A DNA stretch of 64,000 nucleotides, from assembly GCA_029448655.1 (NCBI GenBank), contig JACCLO010000006.1, forward strand, positions 310,001 to 374,000. Direction: 5' to 3'. This DNA comes from Wolfiporia cocos (Eukaryota; Basidiomycota; Agaricomycetes; Polyporales; Phaeolaceae). The translations under genes were made by a program, and so were the position numbers. This document shows positions 22,253 to 32,590 of this stretch, piece by piece (the stretch's first letter is position 1; each line of letters starts with the position of its first letter). The notes beneath the pieces are model-generated. The model saw only the letters and a program-made list of their open reading frames with translations. It made no database searches and was not told where the DNA came from.

Positions 22253-23152
22253 ATGCCCCACGTTACCCGTCGCACCCGTGGCTCCTCCACTGCCCCTTAC
22301 GTCAAACCGGCGAAGCGGTCCCTTCTCAGCCGCATCAACACCGCCGACATTCCTCGGGCAGAGGACGTCACCTACACGCTTCCTGTAAAGGAAGATTACA
22401 CTGGGAAACTCCATCTTTGGGAGATTCCCGTCCACATGCCAAAGCACATTGCTGAGGCTGGGAAACCCGCCCCTCGACCTCCCAAGCCAGTTCCGCTCGC
22501 CAAGCGCATCTGGACAGAGGAAGAGAAGCTAGCGCAATCCATTACCGCCATGGAGAACCTAATCGAACTCCGCGAACTCAACAAGCTCAAGCTCGCCCGC
22601 GATAAGCTGAATAAGCGAATCGCCGCCAAACAAGCCGCCAAGGAAGCCAAGCAAGCAGCTTCTTCACTGGCCCTCCGTCTCTCCAGCCCGGCGGTCGGAC
22701 CTTCTGTTCCGGCCAACCACAAGATTCTCGACCCTTCCCTCGTCTTCGGGAAGAAGAAGCCTCTCCAAGCATGCGATCAAGTTATTCCCATGCTAGAAGG
22801 CACTCTCACTCGCCTCACTCCTCTCGCCAACCACCCCCCTAATTACCCAGGCTTCCATATGGAAAACGACATGCGTTTCCATACTATGGTAGTAGAATTG
22901 GAGGATCTGGTGGATAACGTAAAGGATAGAGCGAGACGGGGGAGGATCACCAATAGAGACTGGAGAATTATGAAAAAGTACTGTAAACAACTCGGCAACA
23001 TTTCCTTTTTGGATTGGCGTACGGACTTAGCTCGTATCGTAGCAGAATGCGTAGCGCTACAAATTACTTTTGCCTTCGGTGTAACACCACCTGACAAGGT
23101 GGCAGGGCCCTCAACTACTTCGGTAGAAGAGGATATACTCGCGATTGTATAG
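22253..23152 (+). CDS. Extra ORF upstream of gag in gypsy-A
   Basis: A 299-residue open frame with good composition, 102 bp before the gag start. The N-terminal third is basic and Pro-rich. Residues about 80-150 are Lys/Ala/Leu-rich and probably coiled coil. The C-terminal part is helical with many charged residues. No protease, zinc knuckle or enzyme motif is visible and I do not recognise the family. Standard gypsy elements have no ORF here. It could be a Gag-associated structural protein, a captured host gene, or a split-off Gag N-terminus. How it and gag are both translated is unknown; splicing or reinitiation would be needed. Confidence 0.65.
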   Translation: MPHVTRRTRGSSTAPYVKPAKRSLLSRINTADIPRAEDVTYTLPVKEDYTGKLHLWEIPVHMPKHIAEAGKPAPRPPKPVPLAKRIWTEEEKLAQSITAMENLIELRELNKLKLARDKLNKRIAAKQAAKEAKQAASSLALRLSSPAVGPSVPANHKILDPSLVFGKKKPLQACDQVIPMLEGTLTRLTPLANHPPNYPGFHMENDMRFHTMVVELEDLVDNVKDRARRGRITNRDWRIMKKYCKQLGNISFLDWRTDLARIVAECVALQITFAFGVTPPDKVAGPSTTSVEEDILAIV

Positions 23153-23254
23153 TAGAAATACTATCATCTTTTAACTCTGAAATAGAGTGCGAGTGTGATC
23201 TATAACGAAAGTCGCAGCTTTCAAAACCCAATCCCTTCTTAAGAATCTAAGACA

Positions 23255-25288
23255 ATGAGTAACCGGAAACTAACATTCGTCACAAACAGATTCACAATGT
23301 CCTCCACCTCCTCCGTCAGCACTCCTCTCGCCCCCCGCAAGATGCGCCTCCGCTCAGAAGGCCCGGTGACACCGGTAGCTGGTCCCTCGGGAACCCAGCA
23401 ACTGGTGACGCTGGAGCACCTAAGCGAGGGAGAAGAAGAGGAAGAGGAAGAAGACGTACAGGAGTTCGTTCCCCCGCAAAGGGACTCTCCGACCAACCCC
23501 ATGGGTACACGCCCAGGCTCCCCCATTGCCGGATACCCACCGGCTCGTCGAACCCGCCCTATCGGGCCCGTCACCAACCTGGAAATGGAATTTTCCAGTC
23601 CAGTACGGTGGACCGATGCAGTGGTCGCCGACAACCTCAAGGCGTATCTCACAGAGGAGGAACACCACAAGGTGGATGGGGCCCTGCATGGACCAATCAT
23701 TGATTCAGCGGTACAACGAAGTGCGGCCATCGCCTACGACACCACCGATACCCTCGGCCGAATGGTGTACGCCCGCCTGAATCGCATCCACGACAGAATC
23801 GATTCCCTGGCTGGGCAATCCAGGGCCATCGAACAAAAGGCCCAAGACGAGCTACACGAAGCGGTCAATTCGGTCCGGAACGAGGTATTGTCCACCATGG
23901 TGGACCTCGGCAAGGAACTCCGACAGGAGTACACCGCCAAGCTCTCCGAAATGGAGAAGCAGCTCCGAAAGGACTACCGGTCCCGGCTGGACGACCTCGA
24001 GGATGCGTTCGCAGAGCGCATGGAGAAGGTTGACGAGGAACTTCGGAGAATTCGCAAGAATCCCTCCGTTCCCAACCCTCCCGGCATCCGCACGCCCCCG
24101 GAAGAACCCGCACCAGCCCCCGGTAATGCTCAAGCCCGTGCAGCCGAGGCCGCTGCCGCCGCACAAGCTGCAGCCGCTGCCGCAGCAGCCGTCGCCCCGC
24201 AGATTCCAGGTCTGCCTCAAAACCTGAAAATTCCCCCTCCCCCCGAATTCTCTGGGTCATCTGGAAAGGTGACTGCACAGGAATGGGTGGAGAAGATGGG
24301 CCTGTACTTCGGTACGCTCAGGGTCTACGATGACCATGACCGTATCACCACGGCCCTCTTCCGCGTCACAGGGGACGCATACAAGTTTTTCTCGCCTCTC
24401 ATCAAGAAGGCAGGAAACGGTGAACCTCTCGGCACCTGGGAAGACTTCACCAAATCCGTAATGGTGCAATACGGGAAGATGACGGATAAGGAGATCGCGA
24501 AAAAGGAAATTCGCGGCTACTACGGTACCAAGGGCAAGGAACTGGCAGAATCAAACTATTTCAATTACTGCGAACGGTTCCGCACCCTCGGCCGACTCTC
24601 CGAAACCGCCAACGAGACTCTGGTGTGGGAATTCACCGAGACTCTCCCGGAAAAGGTCAAGGACACCTTAAACGTCCTCGGCAAGACTCCGTTCTTCAAG
24701 GCCCCGACCGACATCGAACCTCTGATCGACTTCGCTCTGGAAATGTACCAAACGTCATATCCAGACAAGATCAAGGGCTCGATCTTCGAGAAGGCCGGCA
24801 AGAAGGACTCGGCCCCTGCCGAAAAGAAGGAGACGTCCTCCGCTTCTGCGAAGAAGTCGGAGAAAAAGAAGGACAAGGGGAAGGCGCCCGCCAAAGCCCC
24901 CGCCGACACCGCCAATGCCGTCTGCACTTACTGCAAGCAGACGGGACACTACTTCAACAAGTGTCCTAAGCTTGCCGCGGACAAGGCTGCGGGAACGTTC
25001 GTGCCTGCCGCTCAGCGGGCCGAACAACAAAGGGCGAAGGATGCAGCTGCCGCGTCTGGAAAGACCACGGCTGCTCCTTCGGGTAGTGGAAAGGGACAGG
25101 CTTCTGGCAAGAAGCCGTACTCGGCGCCCCCCGCGGATGGCAAGACGTATCGTGCCCGAACGATCTGGGAAGAAGTGACAGCTGACTCAAGCTCAGCAGG
25201 ACCCTCGGCCCCCGCCACCACCGTCGCCAATGTCGGGACCATCTCGGTTCCCCTCGCCCCAACCACACGTCTCGAAGACGTTCTGTGA
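23255..25288 (+). CDS. gag: Gag polyprotein of gypsy-A
   Basis: 677 residues. An acidic, Pro-rich N-terminus is followed by a long heptad-rich coiled coil (about 150-270), an Ala-rich linker, a retrotransposon Gag core (about 330-500), a Lys-rich segment, and one CCHC zinc knuckle (CTYCKQTGHYFNKCP, from residue about 557) that would bind the element RNA. The frame ends at TGA 25286-25288 inside the start of pol. A second Met 14 codons downstream is an alternative start. Confidence 0.92.
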   Translation: MSNRKLTFVTNRFTMSSTSSVSTPLAPRKMRLRSEGPVTPVAGPSGTQQLVTLEHLSEGEEEEEEEDVQEFVPPQRDSPTNPMGTRPGSPIAGYPPARRTRPIGPVTNLEMEFSSPVRWTDAVVADNLKAYLTEEEHHKVDGALHGPIIDSAVQRSAAIAYDTTDTLGRMVYARLNRIHDRIDSLAGQSRAIEQKAQDELHEAVNSVRNEVLSTMVDLGKELRQEYTAKLSEMEKQLRKDYRSRLDDLEDAFAERMEKVDEELRRIRKNPSVPNPPGIRTPPEEPAPAPGNAQARAAEAAAAAQAAAAAAAAVAPQIPGLPQNLKIPPPPEFSGSSGKVTAQEWVEKMGLYFGTLRVYDDHDRITTALFRVTGDAYKFFSPLIKKAGNGEPLGTWEDFTKSVMVQYGKMTDKEIAKKEIRGYYGTKGKELAESNYFNYCERFRTLGRLSETANETLVWEFTETLPEKVKDTLNVLGKTPFFKAPTDIEPLIDFALEMYQTSYPDKIKGSIFEKAGKKDSAPAEKKETSSASAKKSEKKKDKGKAPAKAPADTANAVCTYCKQTGHYFNKCPKLAADKAAGTFVPAAQRAEQQRAKDAAAASGKTTAAPSGSGKGQASGKKPYSAPPADGKTYRARTIWEEVTADSSSAGPSAPATTVANVGTISVPLAPTTRLEDVL

Positions 25289-28200
25289 AGAACACACCAG
25301 CCCCGCAGCGGCTGGGAGTGTACAGCGCCCCGAAGAAGCGCACCTCTACGAAGAGGCTTCACAGAGACCCCTTATCTTGTGGGAAGATAAGACGGTCGTA
25401 CGTCACCCGGTATCCCATCTCGGTATATTCGGTAACTCGGCAATGGACTTTGCCCGGAGGACAAGGACACTAGCTACACGTGCCCCTCCTGTACAGTACT
25501 TTTATCCTGACCCGCTCGCGCTGAAGTTTTTCACTTTGTATAATGTACATGGAAACGATTCTCGAGACGACAATAAATCGTTCTCTATCGAAGTGGAACT
25601 GTGGGTATATGGAAAGAAAGTCAATGCCATGGCGTTAATCGACACCGGTGCATCAATAAGCGTCATTGATAAGAAACTCGTACACGAGGAGAAGTTAGTC
25701 ACTCAGAAACTACCTTCGCCTCTCGAGATTCGCAACGCCGACGGTACCTCTAATACCGCCGGTAATATCAATATGGCAGTAAAAGCTTATATGGTGCACG
25801 AGGAACACAAGTCCACAGAATTCTTGTACGTAATGGACGTACAGAATGCGGATGTGATCCTCGGATATGACTGGTTCCTGAAACACAACCCGGACTTCAA
25901 TTGGCCGGAAGGAACCTTCACATATCGGTGTACGGAAAAATGCAAACATGGCAAACGGGTCTCGATTTCTGAGGAAGAAGACGAAATCGAACCCCGCAAC
26001 ATCTATCAGATCATCAACGACTTTCCAATAGATTTTCTCGGCTTAGAGGAGCCTGAGAATCCCTTTGTCGCTTGGGTGAACACCCTTGACGAAGGAACGG
26101 AACTCCTTATCGATGCCATTCAGTCGATAACGGAGAAGTCGGACGATGAATTCCTGACAGATGCGGATCTCCAGAAATGGAAATCCTTGGTTCCAGAGGA
26201 ATACCAGGAGTTTGGTCCCACGGTATTTTCTCAGCGCGCATCCGAAAGGATGCCCGAACGGAAACCATACGATCACGCCATCGACTTCCCCGATGACGCG
26301 GTACTACCGCCCCCGAGTAAGGCATACAAGATGTCTCCTCAGGAAGCGAACTCGCTAGATCAGTGGATTCAGGAAGAGTTACGGAAGGGCTACATCCGAC
26401 ACTCAAAATCTCCGATCGCGAGCCCGGTCTTCTTCGTCCCTAAAAAAGACGGCGGAGCCCGAATGGTAGTCGACTACCGAAAGGTGAACGACTTAACCAT
26501 TAAAAACAGGTACCCTCTCCCACGCATAGACGAGCTTATCGATAAGCTTAGCCAAGCTTCGATATTTACGAAGCTCGACTTGCGTTGGGGTTACAACAAC
26601 GTAAGAATCAAGGAGGGAGATGAATGGAAGACCGCATTCATTACGCCTAACGGCCTTTACGAAGCTGTAGTCATGTACTTCGGTTTTTGTAATGCACCCA
26701 GCACGTTCCAACACATGATGAACGATATTCTAGGTGACCTTATCAGAGAAGGAAAGGTCATTGTCTACCTAGACGACATCCTTGTGTTCGGAAACGACCT
26801 GTTGGAACACCGTCGTATTGTCAAGCAAGTATTACAAATCTTGCAAGACAACGACTTGTTCGCGAAGCCTGAAAAGTGCTTCTTCGAACAAAGCAGTATT
26901 GAATACCTGGGAATGGTCATTTCCAAAGGGAAAGTCGAAATGGACCCTAAGAAGGTAGCCGGCGTAATGGACTGGCCTACACCTGCCAAGGTGAAGGACG
27001 TCCAGGCCTTTGTTGGCTTCGCCAACTACTACCGGCGGTTCATTAAAGACTTCTCCAAAGTGGTTAAGCCGTTAACCGAACTGTCCAAGAAAAACACGCA
27101 ATGGAACTGGGGACCCGAACAAGCGGAAGCCTTCCAAACTCTCAAGGAAGCTTTCACATCGGCTCCAATACTCCGGATCCCAGATCAGGAGTCCCCGTTC
27201 CGCGTGGAAGCGGATTCTTCCGATTACGCAACTGGTGCGGTGCTATCACAATACTCTTCGGAGGATAAGCTCTGGCACCCGGTAGCTTTTTACTCGAAAT
27301 CTCTATCAGCACCCGAAAGGAACTATGAGATTTACGATAAGGAGTTGCTCGCAATCATCCGCGCTCTAGAGGAATGGAGACATTACCTCGAAGGACATCC
27401 ACACAAATTTGAAGTATGGTCGGATCATCTCAATCTGACATATTTCAAATCGGCACAACGGCTAACCCGGAGACAGGCACGTTGGAGTCTTTACCTGACA
27501 AGGTTCAACTTCACCATGTGTCACAAACCCGGTAAAACAATGCTCACGGCTGATCCTCTGTCACGGAGGCCAGACCATGAAGAGGGGGTGGAACTCGACA
27601 ATCGCGATCAAATTTTGCTGAAACCGGAATACTTTACGGTTAGGGCGCTAGAAGCGTCACAGCAGGAGATACAATCAGGCGACGAGGACCTTCTCCGACA
27701 AATCCGACAAGCCCTCATGGACGATCAAATTACCAAGGATTACCAGGAACTACTGAAAAGTGGTCCCAAGGAATTCGGTAAAGATCTCCAGGAATGGAAC
27801 ATGGAGGCCGGATTACTCCTCAGACGAGGAAAAGTGTACGTTCCAAAAGAGCCTAAGGAATTGCGCACGAAGATTCTGGAGTTACATCATGACCATGTGA
27901 CTGCCGGACACTTCGGACGATGGAAGACCTATGAACTTCTGTCACGTAATTACTGGTGGCCTGGAATGACCACGATGGTAAAGCAATACGTGGAAGGTTG
28001 TGACACATGTCAACGCATGAAGAACCACAACCAGACCCCGTACGGACCCCTGCAACCGCTCCCAGTCCCGGAAGCACCTTGGGACACCGTCACAATTGAC
28101 CTTATCGTCCACCTACCGCCCAGCGGCGAATTGAAACAATTCAATGCTATTATGGTAATAGTGGACCGGCTTACCAAACGAGCACACTTCATTCCCACGT

Positions 28201-29765
28201 CAGACAAGATAACGGCAAAAGAATTAGCGAACCTCCTGTACCTTCGGATTTATCCGAACCACGGACTTCCGAAACAAATCATTTCGGATAGAGGCCCGCA
28301 ATTCGCAGCTGCCTTGTTTAAGGGATGGTGTGAACAATTGGGAATCCAACGGTCAATGACAACTGCCTATCACCCGCAAGCGGATGGCCAGACGGAGAGA
28401 GTTAACCAAATCCTGGAACAATATCTTAGATGTTACATCGATGTTATTCAGAAGGATAACTGGTCATGGTTTCTCCCTACGGCCGAATTCGCGTACAACA
28501 ACGCGGCTAGTGAGACAACAAAGAATAGTCCATTCTTTGTCGAACTAGGAAGGCATCCCAACGCAGGACCTACGAATTTACGTCCAACACAATACGTGGA
28601 CCTAAATGTCATTGCTTACGAACGATGGTCAGCACAAGAACAAGCTAAGGCAGCAATGAAACTGGCTGCTGAACGCTGGTCTTGGTACTACGATCAACAT
28701 AAGCGCTCGGTACCGTTTAAAGTCGGCGACAAAGTTCTCGTTGACGCCCGAAGCTGGCAAGACTCCGAAAGAAGTCTTAGTCCACGCTATTTGGGACCAT
28801 TTAGGATAATTGAACAATTATCTCCGGTCACCTTTAGGGTACACATGGACGAGCAATACAGGGCTTACCACCCAGTATTCCACGCTTCCAAGTTGGTCAT
28901 GTACAAGGACCCGGTGCATCAGAAAAAACCAGAGCCTCAACCAGAAATGGTCGACGGCGAGGAGTTATGGGAAGTCGAGAAGATCTTAGATCATCGTCTC
29001 CGCGCAGGAAGAGTTGAATACAGAATCCGTTGGAAGGGATTCGGTATCAATGACGACTCCTGGGTACGCGAAGCGGATCTCGACTCGGCATACGACATTT
29101 TGCAGGAATACAAGGCTTCACACCCTATTCCAATGCAGGATGTCCCCCTCAGGCGATCAGCTAGAAGGAAAGAAGCAGTTCATGTCTTCGACCCTGACAG
29201 CGACGACTGGGAAGCCGACGAATGCACGTGGCCAGACGACTGGCCGCAGTATCGCGAAGAATTTGCGAAGGACCCTAAGCAACGCATGGTTAGACACCCC
29301 GACGGGGGATGGATGTCAGCGGACATTAACCAAAACGCGGATTTGAAAATCGTAGTCGGTGAAGGCGGCCGAATGCCGGAAAAAGGAACCAAGGACTCGG
29401 TTGGGTTTGACCTGTACACTGCAACAGGCGATGTTCTGCCAGCTCACGGGCAGACAGAATACAACACCAAACTGAAAATCCAGGTACCTTTCGGCACTTA
29501 CGGACGTATCGCCCCCCGCTCTAGTCTCGCACGCAAAGGCATAGACGTAATGGGAGGCGTTATCGACCACGATTATCAAGGCGAAGTAATCATCATTCTC
29601 CGGAATCACTCCGACATATCTATCGATATTCGGGCCGGCGATAAGATTGCCCAGCTAATCTGCGAAGTTGCAAAGGACCCGCATATTACGCTACACGGAA
29701 AATCTTACTTTGAAAAGATTAAATCCGAGCGCGGTACTGGTGGATTCGGCTCCACAGGAAAGTAA
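25230..29765 (+). CDS. pol: Pol polyprotein of gypsy-A: PR-RT-RNaseH-IN-chromodomain-dUTPase
   Basis: Open for 1,511 codons in the +1 frame relative to gag, overlapping it by 59 nt, so expression probably needs a +1 shift. Visible motifs: aspartic protease DTGAS (138); reverse transcriptase YLDD (513-516); RNase H; H2C2 zinc finger; integrase catalytic D957, D1020, E1056 with 35 residues between the last two; chromodomain from about 1247 (EVEKILDHR...IRWKGF). After this, where such elements normally end, comes a full trimeric-type dUTPase with all five motifs: GFDLYT (about 1392), GRIAPRSSLARKG, GGVIDHDYQGEV, AGDKIAQLI and RGTGGFGSTG. The dUTPase would lower dUTP during reverse transcription. 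The domain's position at the very C-terminus is unusual. Confidence 0.94.
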   Translation: MSGPSRFPSPQPHVSKTFCEEHTSPAAAGSVQRPEEAHLYEEASQRPLILWEDKTVVRHPVSHLGIFGNSAMDFARRTRTLATRAPPVQYFYPDPLALKFFTLYNVHGNDSRDDNKSFSIEVELWVYGKKVNAMALIDTGASISVIDKKLVHEEKLVTQKLPSPLEIRNADGTSNTAGNINMAVKAYMVHEEHKSTEFLYVMDVQNADVILGYDWFLKHNPDFNWPEGTFTYRCTEKCKHGKRVSISEEEDEIEPRNIYQIINDFPIDFLGLEEPENPFVAWVNTLDEGTELLIDAIQSITEKSDDEFLTDADLQKWKSLVPEEYQEFGPTVFSQRASERMPERKPYDHAIDFPDDAVLPPPSKAYKMSPQEANSLDQWIQEELRKGYIRHSKSPIASPVFFVPKKDGGARMVVDYRKVNDLTIKNRYPLPRIDELIDKLSQASIFTKLDLRWGYNNVRIKEGDEWKTAFITPNGLYEAVVMYFGFCNAPSTFQHMMNDILGDLIREGKVIVYLDDILVFGNDLLEHRRIVKQVLQILQDNDLFAKPEKCFFEQSSIEYLGMVISKGKVEMDPKKVAGVMDWPTPAKVKDVQAFVGFANYYRRFIKDFSKVVKPLTELSKKNTQWNWGPEQAEAFQTLKEAFTSAPILRIPDQESPFRVEADSSDYATGAVLSQYSSEDKLWHPVAFYSKSLSAPERNYEIYDKELLAIIRALEEWRHYLEGHPHKFEVWSDHLNLTYFKSAQRLTRRQARWSLYLTRFNFTMCHKPGKTMLTADPLSRRPDHEEGVELDNRDQILLKPEYFTVRALEASQQEIQSGDEDLLRQIRQALMDDQITKDYQELLKSGPKEFGKDLQEWNMEAGLLLRRGKVYVPKEPKELRTKILELHHDHVTAGHFGRWKTYELLSRNYWWPGMTTMVKQYVEGCDTCQRMKNHNQTPYGPLQPLPVPEAPWDTVTIDLIVHLPPSGELKQFNAIMVIVDRLTKRAHFIPTSDKITAKELANLLYLRIYPNHGLPKQIISDRGPQFAAALFKGWCEQLGIQRSMTTAYHPQADGQTERVNQILEQYLRCYIDVIQKDNWSWFLPTAEFAYNNAASETTKNSPFFVELGRHPNAGPTNLRPTQYVDLNVIAYERWSAQEQAKAAMKLAAERWSWYYDQHKRSVPFKVGDKVLVDARSWQDSERSLSPRYLGPFRIIEQLSPVTFRVHMDEQYRAYHPVFHASKLVMYKDPVHQKKPEPQPEMVDGEELWEVEKILDHRLRAGRVEYRIRWKGFGINDDSWVREADLDSAYDILQEYKASHPIPMQDVPLRRSARRKEAVHVFDPDSDDWEADECTWPDDWPQYREEFAKDPKQRMVRHPDGGWMSADINQNADLKIVVGEGGRMPEKGTKDSVGFDLYTATGDVLPAHGQTEYNTKLKIQVPFGTYGRIAPRSSLARKGIDVMGGVIDHDYQGEVIIILRNHSDISIDIRAGDKIAQLICEVAKDPHITLHGKSYFEKIKSERGTGGFGSTGK

Positions 29766-29804
29766 TCGTTCCATTAGGGACAATGAAACCTGAAGAGGGG
29801 GTAA

Positions 29805-30503
29805 TGTCACAGATTTGGGACATGCCACTATTTTTCCCGTATTTTTACCTATTTATCTGGTATTTCTACGACCTTGTAGACATTTACGCTGCTAAGCGCC
29901 CGTCTACACGTACACGCAACCAAACAACACGTACACAACGCGGTATACGTCCACCTGTCATAACAACACGTACATAACACGTTTGTACGCGTCAATGACT
30001 CAGCGGACTAACCTCCGGTGTCACGCGCTTTGCTCATATCCCGATACCGGGCTATGTCAGTACAATTGGATAAGCGGCCCGCTCGTTATCACATGCCAAT
30101 GCCCTTACGATTACTCATATCCCGATACCGGTATATAATAATCACATGCATGGCTTACTAACGTAGCTACAGCCACTTCCACAACATGGACCTACGGTCC
30201 AAACAAACGATCTTACTGGTGCGGCCATTACCGGCGCACATGGTCTATTGTAGTTTACGACTTAACCATATTAGTTATGTCTGCGCACAGACCACCCTCA
30301 TGTTTGGCTCCCTTACCGGTAACCAAACAAAGCATGTATATAAGTAGGGCTATCACTGCGGATAAGCCTTAGATTTGTTCTCTGCATTCGCACAGTTACA
30401 TACCATCTCTGCTTGCGCCCACTAGCCTCCTCACCAACCTTCTGCAACTCCTTCAAGTCGCCTATAAGGTTATAGTGTGAGTCCCACAGTCTAGTCTGTG
30501 TCA
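29805..30503 (+). repeat. 3' LTR of gypsy-A
   Basis: 699 bp, apparently identical to the 5' LTR by eye, preceded by the polypurine tract gaagagggggtaa. Confidence 0.95.
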
Positions 30504-31608
30504 CCTCAGACTCAGGGTCGTCATCGTCATCCTCGTCTGCGTCGTTCTCGTCACCCTCCTCCTTGTCAGACAAGGAAGGACGGAACAGTTGCCTGTGACT
30601 GGAAGACGGCGTCGGCGCGGTAACGTTGGGGGAGGGCGCAGGATCGTCCATGTTGGGCGGTAAGGGCACGCCGGCCTTGTCCAAGTTGTCAGCGCGCTGC
30701 CGAATTTTGTCAACTGTATAATGTTGGTTAGCAACGCGGCACCAAGGAGTAAAAGAACAACGCACTCCCGCGGCCCCTGGGTAATGAAGCATTCGTGAGA
30801 AGCAGATTGCGGTCCCAGGCTCCCCACCGACAGATCAGTCGTGAGCCATGACAACTTTCGCATGGCGGCTTTCCCTTCAGATCGCACTTCTCCCCTTTGA
30901 TCAGGCACCACAGGCACCCCTTCTGCGAAAGATCACCGAGTAGTCAGCACTGGACGCCAAGGGAGAAAGTTCCGGGAAGCAACGTACCAAGCCCTTTGGG
31001 TATGTCGTCGGGTACACCGTCCGCTGACGCTTAGGTAGAGTCTCAGCTTCATCCTCGGAAGGGGCCTTTCGCTTGCTGGAGGCCACCGCCTGAGCTTTTA
31101 GAGAGGCGAGGAGAGCAATGTGCGCTGATGGCGAGTTCCGCGATCGGGCCGAGGTCAACTGGTGGGGCAGGGGCAAGCCGAGCCGAGATTGCGCTGCGGT
31201 GTCCCCGGTGGCTTCGGAACGAGGTGAAGGCCGTTCAGCAGTGCACGCCAAGGCTCCATCACTAGTGCCATGGCTGCGCCTGTCGCCACCCAAACATCCA
31301 GCTGAAGATACTGCGCTAGAAGACGGCAGGGGTACGGCGCGCCTCGGGAGCGGACCCAGAATGGGGTAGGCGGACTTGGACTCAGAACGGGCGACGTGCT
31401 CTGGATTTACGGCGGTCGTGTCAGGATCCGCTTGGGAAGTGGGGCCCGCCTCCTGCGCAGAAGAATCAAGCGGAGGAAGCACTGGGACGGGGAAGGCCGC
31501 CAGGCAGTCAAGCATCCGAGGGCGCCGCGCCCGCCGGCAGTTGGCACGATGCTCTATTTCCGCAAGGATTCGCTCGCCGCTTTCCAATGCAACCGCATCC
31601 AGTCGTTC

Positions 31609-32174
31609 TGTCATGGATCACTCCTGGGGGGTATCTGTACATCCCTCGCTATTGGTATTCATAGGCGCCGCTAGGTGCGCGCGCGTCTTCCTGATCATTA
31701 GCCACCTCCAGCGTCTCCTCCAGCCATGTAGATCATCTGACCTAGTAGTTTAGCGCTGTAGGGTAGCGCGCACCTCAGGTACGGACACATCACGGTCACA
31801 TTAGTCACATGTTACGTTACGTATCCCGTGATCCCTTAGTTACGGCGCACAGGCCATTACATTAGGGTAGGACTCGTGCTCTCAACGTTCATGCATGTAC
31901 ATATACGACAAGATGGTGGCCTTACAGCCCCATCTTTAGGATTCTTGTCTATGAGCGCAAGCTCCTTTCTTACCACCTAGTCTGTGTTATCGTGTGCCCG
32001 GGGCCCCTATCCTGCTGGCTAGACTGCGAGTGTTTCCACTCGTCGTCTGGGCACCTCGCGACTACGTCACTTGGATGGACCTATGAGTACGGCGAGCGCG
32101 TCGCCTTGCGCCTATGCTGGCTTGTAGAGAGTCCCCATGTAGCCATGGTCGCACAGACTGGTAAGTCTGTGACA
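31609..32174 (+). repeat. Solo LTR in the second exon of the Zn2Cys6 gene
   Basis: 566 bp, a diverged relative of the 578-bp LTR at 57165, with perfect duplication cgttc (31604-31608, 32175-32179). Its first bases supply an in-frame ATG-ACA on the minus strand, so the downstream half of the gene could be read from an LTR-derived start. Confidence 0.9.
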
Positions 32175-32590
32175 CGTTCGCCGGTCGCCATCCTCCGGCT
32201 CCATTGTTCCAGCGCGAGCCCGTACGGCGTAACGTCCAGTATCTTGCCCCAGGGCCGCCAAGATGGCCGGAAATGCGGGAGCAATACGCCGAGGTGCTGA
32301 GGCATCACATCGACCAGCCGCTGACTGGCGATTGAACCACCCGCGAGCTCAAAGTGCTGCTGGGGAAGGGGGAGCGTCAGCGCCACCTCGCTCTGCCCGG
32401 CACACAGGACGAGACTTACCAGGAGCGGGACCAAGAGCCACGCAAAGTGTTTGTAACCTATCTCGTTGGAGCCGGGGCGCGGGAGGTATAACACGGCGTC
32501 CGTGATCGCCTCGGCAAGTTCTGAATACGTCATTGACGGAGCCCGACTAGAGAGGTCCCTGAGGACGTCGAAATTGTTTATGCGAGCCAT

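Larger units (their letters stand above)
20531..30503 (+). mobile_element. Complete Ty3/gypsy chromovirus with C-terminal dUTPase (gypsy-A)
   Basis: 9,973 bp bounded by 699-bp LTRs (20531-21229, 29805-30503) that look identical, with perfect target duplication cctca (20526-20530, 30504-30508). Order: LTR, about 1-kb leader, extra ORF (22253-23152), gag, pol overlapping gag in the +1 frame, polypurine tract gaagaggggg, LTR. TATA (21063-21070) precedes the presumed transcript start at 21097-21107, which is the exact complement of the primer site at 21232-21242. All enzymatic motifs are intact and no internal stop is present, so it is likely capable of transposition or very recently was. Inserted in an exon of the Zn2Cys6 gene. 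Confidence 0.95.
16814..32590 (-). pseudogene. Zn(II)2Cys6 protein gene split by three LTR insertions, frame otherwise open
   Basis: Coding pieces in minus order: 32420-32590; 32175-32359 then 31603-31608 down to 30988; 30766-30922; 30504-30713 then 20431-20525 then 16814-17497. Introns are 60, 65 and 52 bp. Counting each target duplication once, all pieces stay in one frame, giving about 705 aa with no stop. The third exon encodes C-x2-C-x6-C-x6-C-x2-C-x6-C, a fungal Zn2Cys6 cluster, followed by acidic and then Pro/Ala/Ser-rich regions and a C-terminal helical segment. Insertions are the LTR 31609-32174 (TSD cgttc), the gypsy element 20531-30503 (TSD cctca) and the element at 17503-20430 (TSD caagc/cgagc). 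The start at 32590 has ATGG context; an in-frame ATG lies at 32638. The gene is presumably non-functional as it stands, but the absence of decay says the insertions are recent or that an intact copy exists. Confidence 0.75.
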
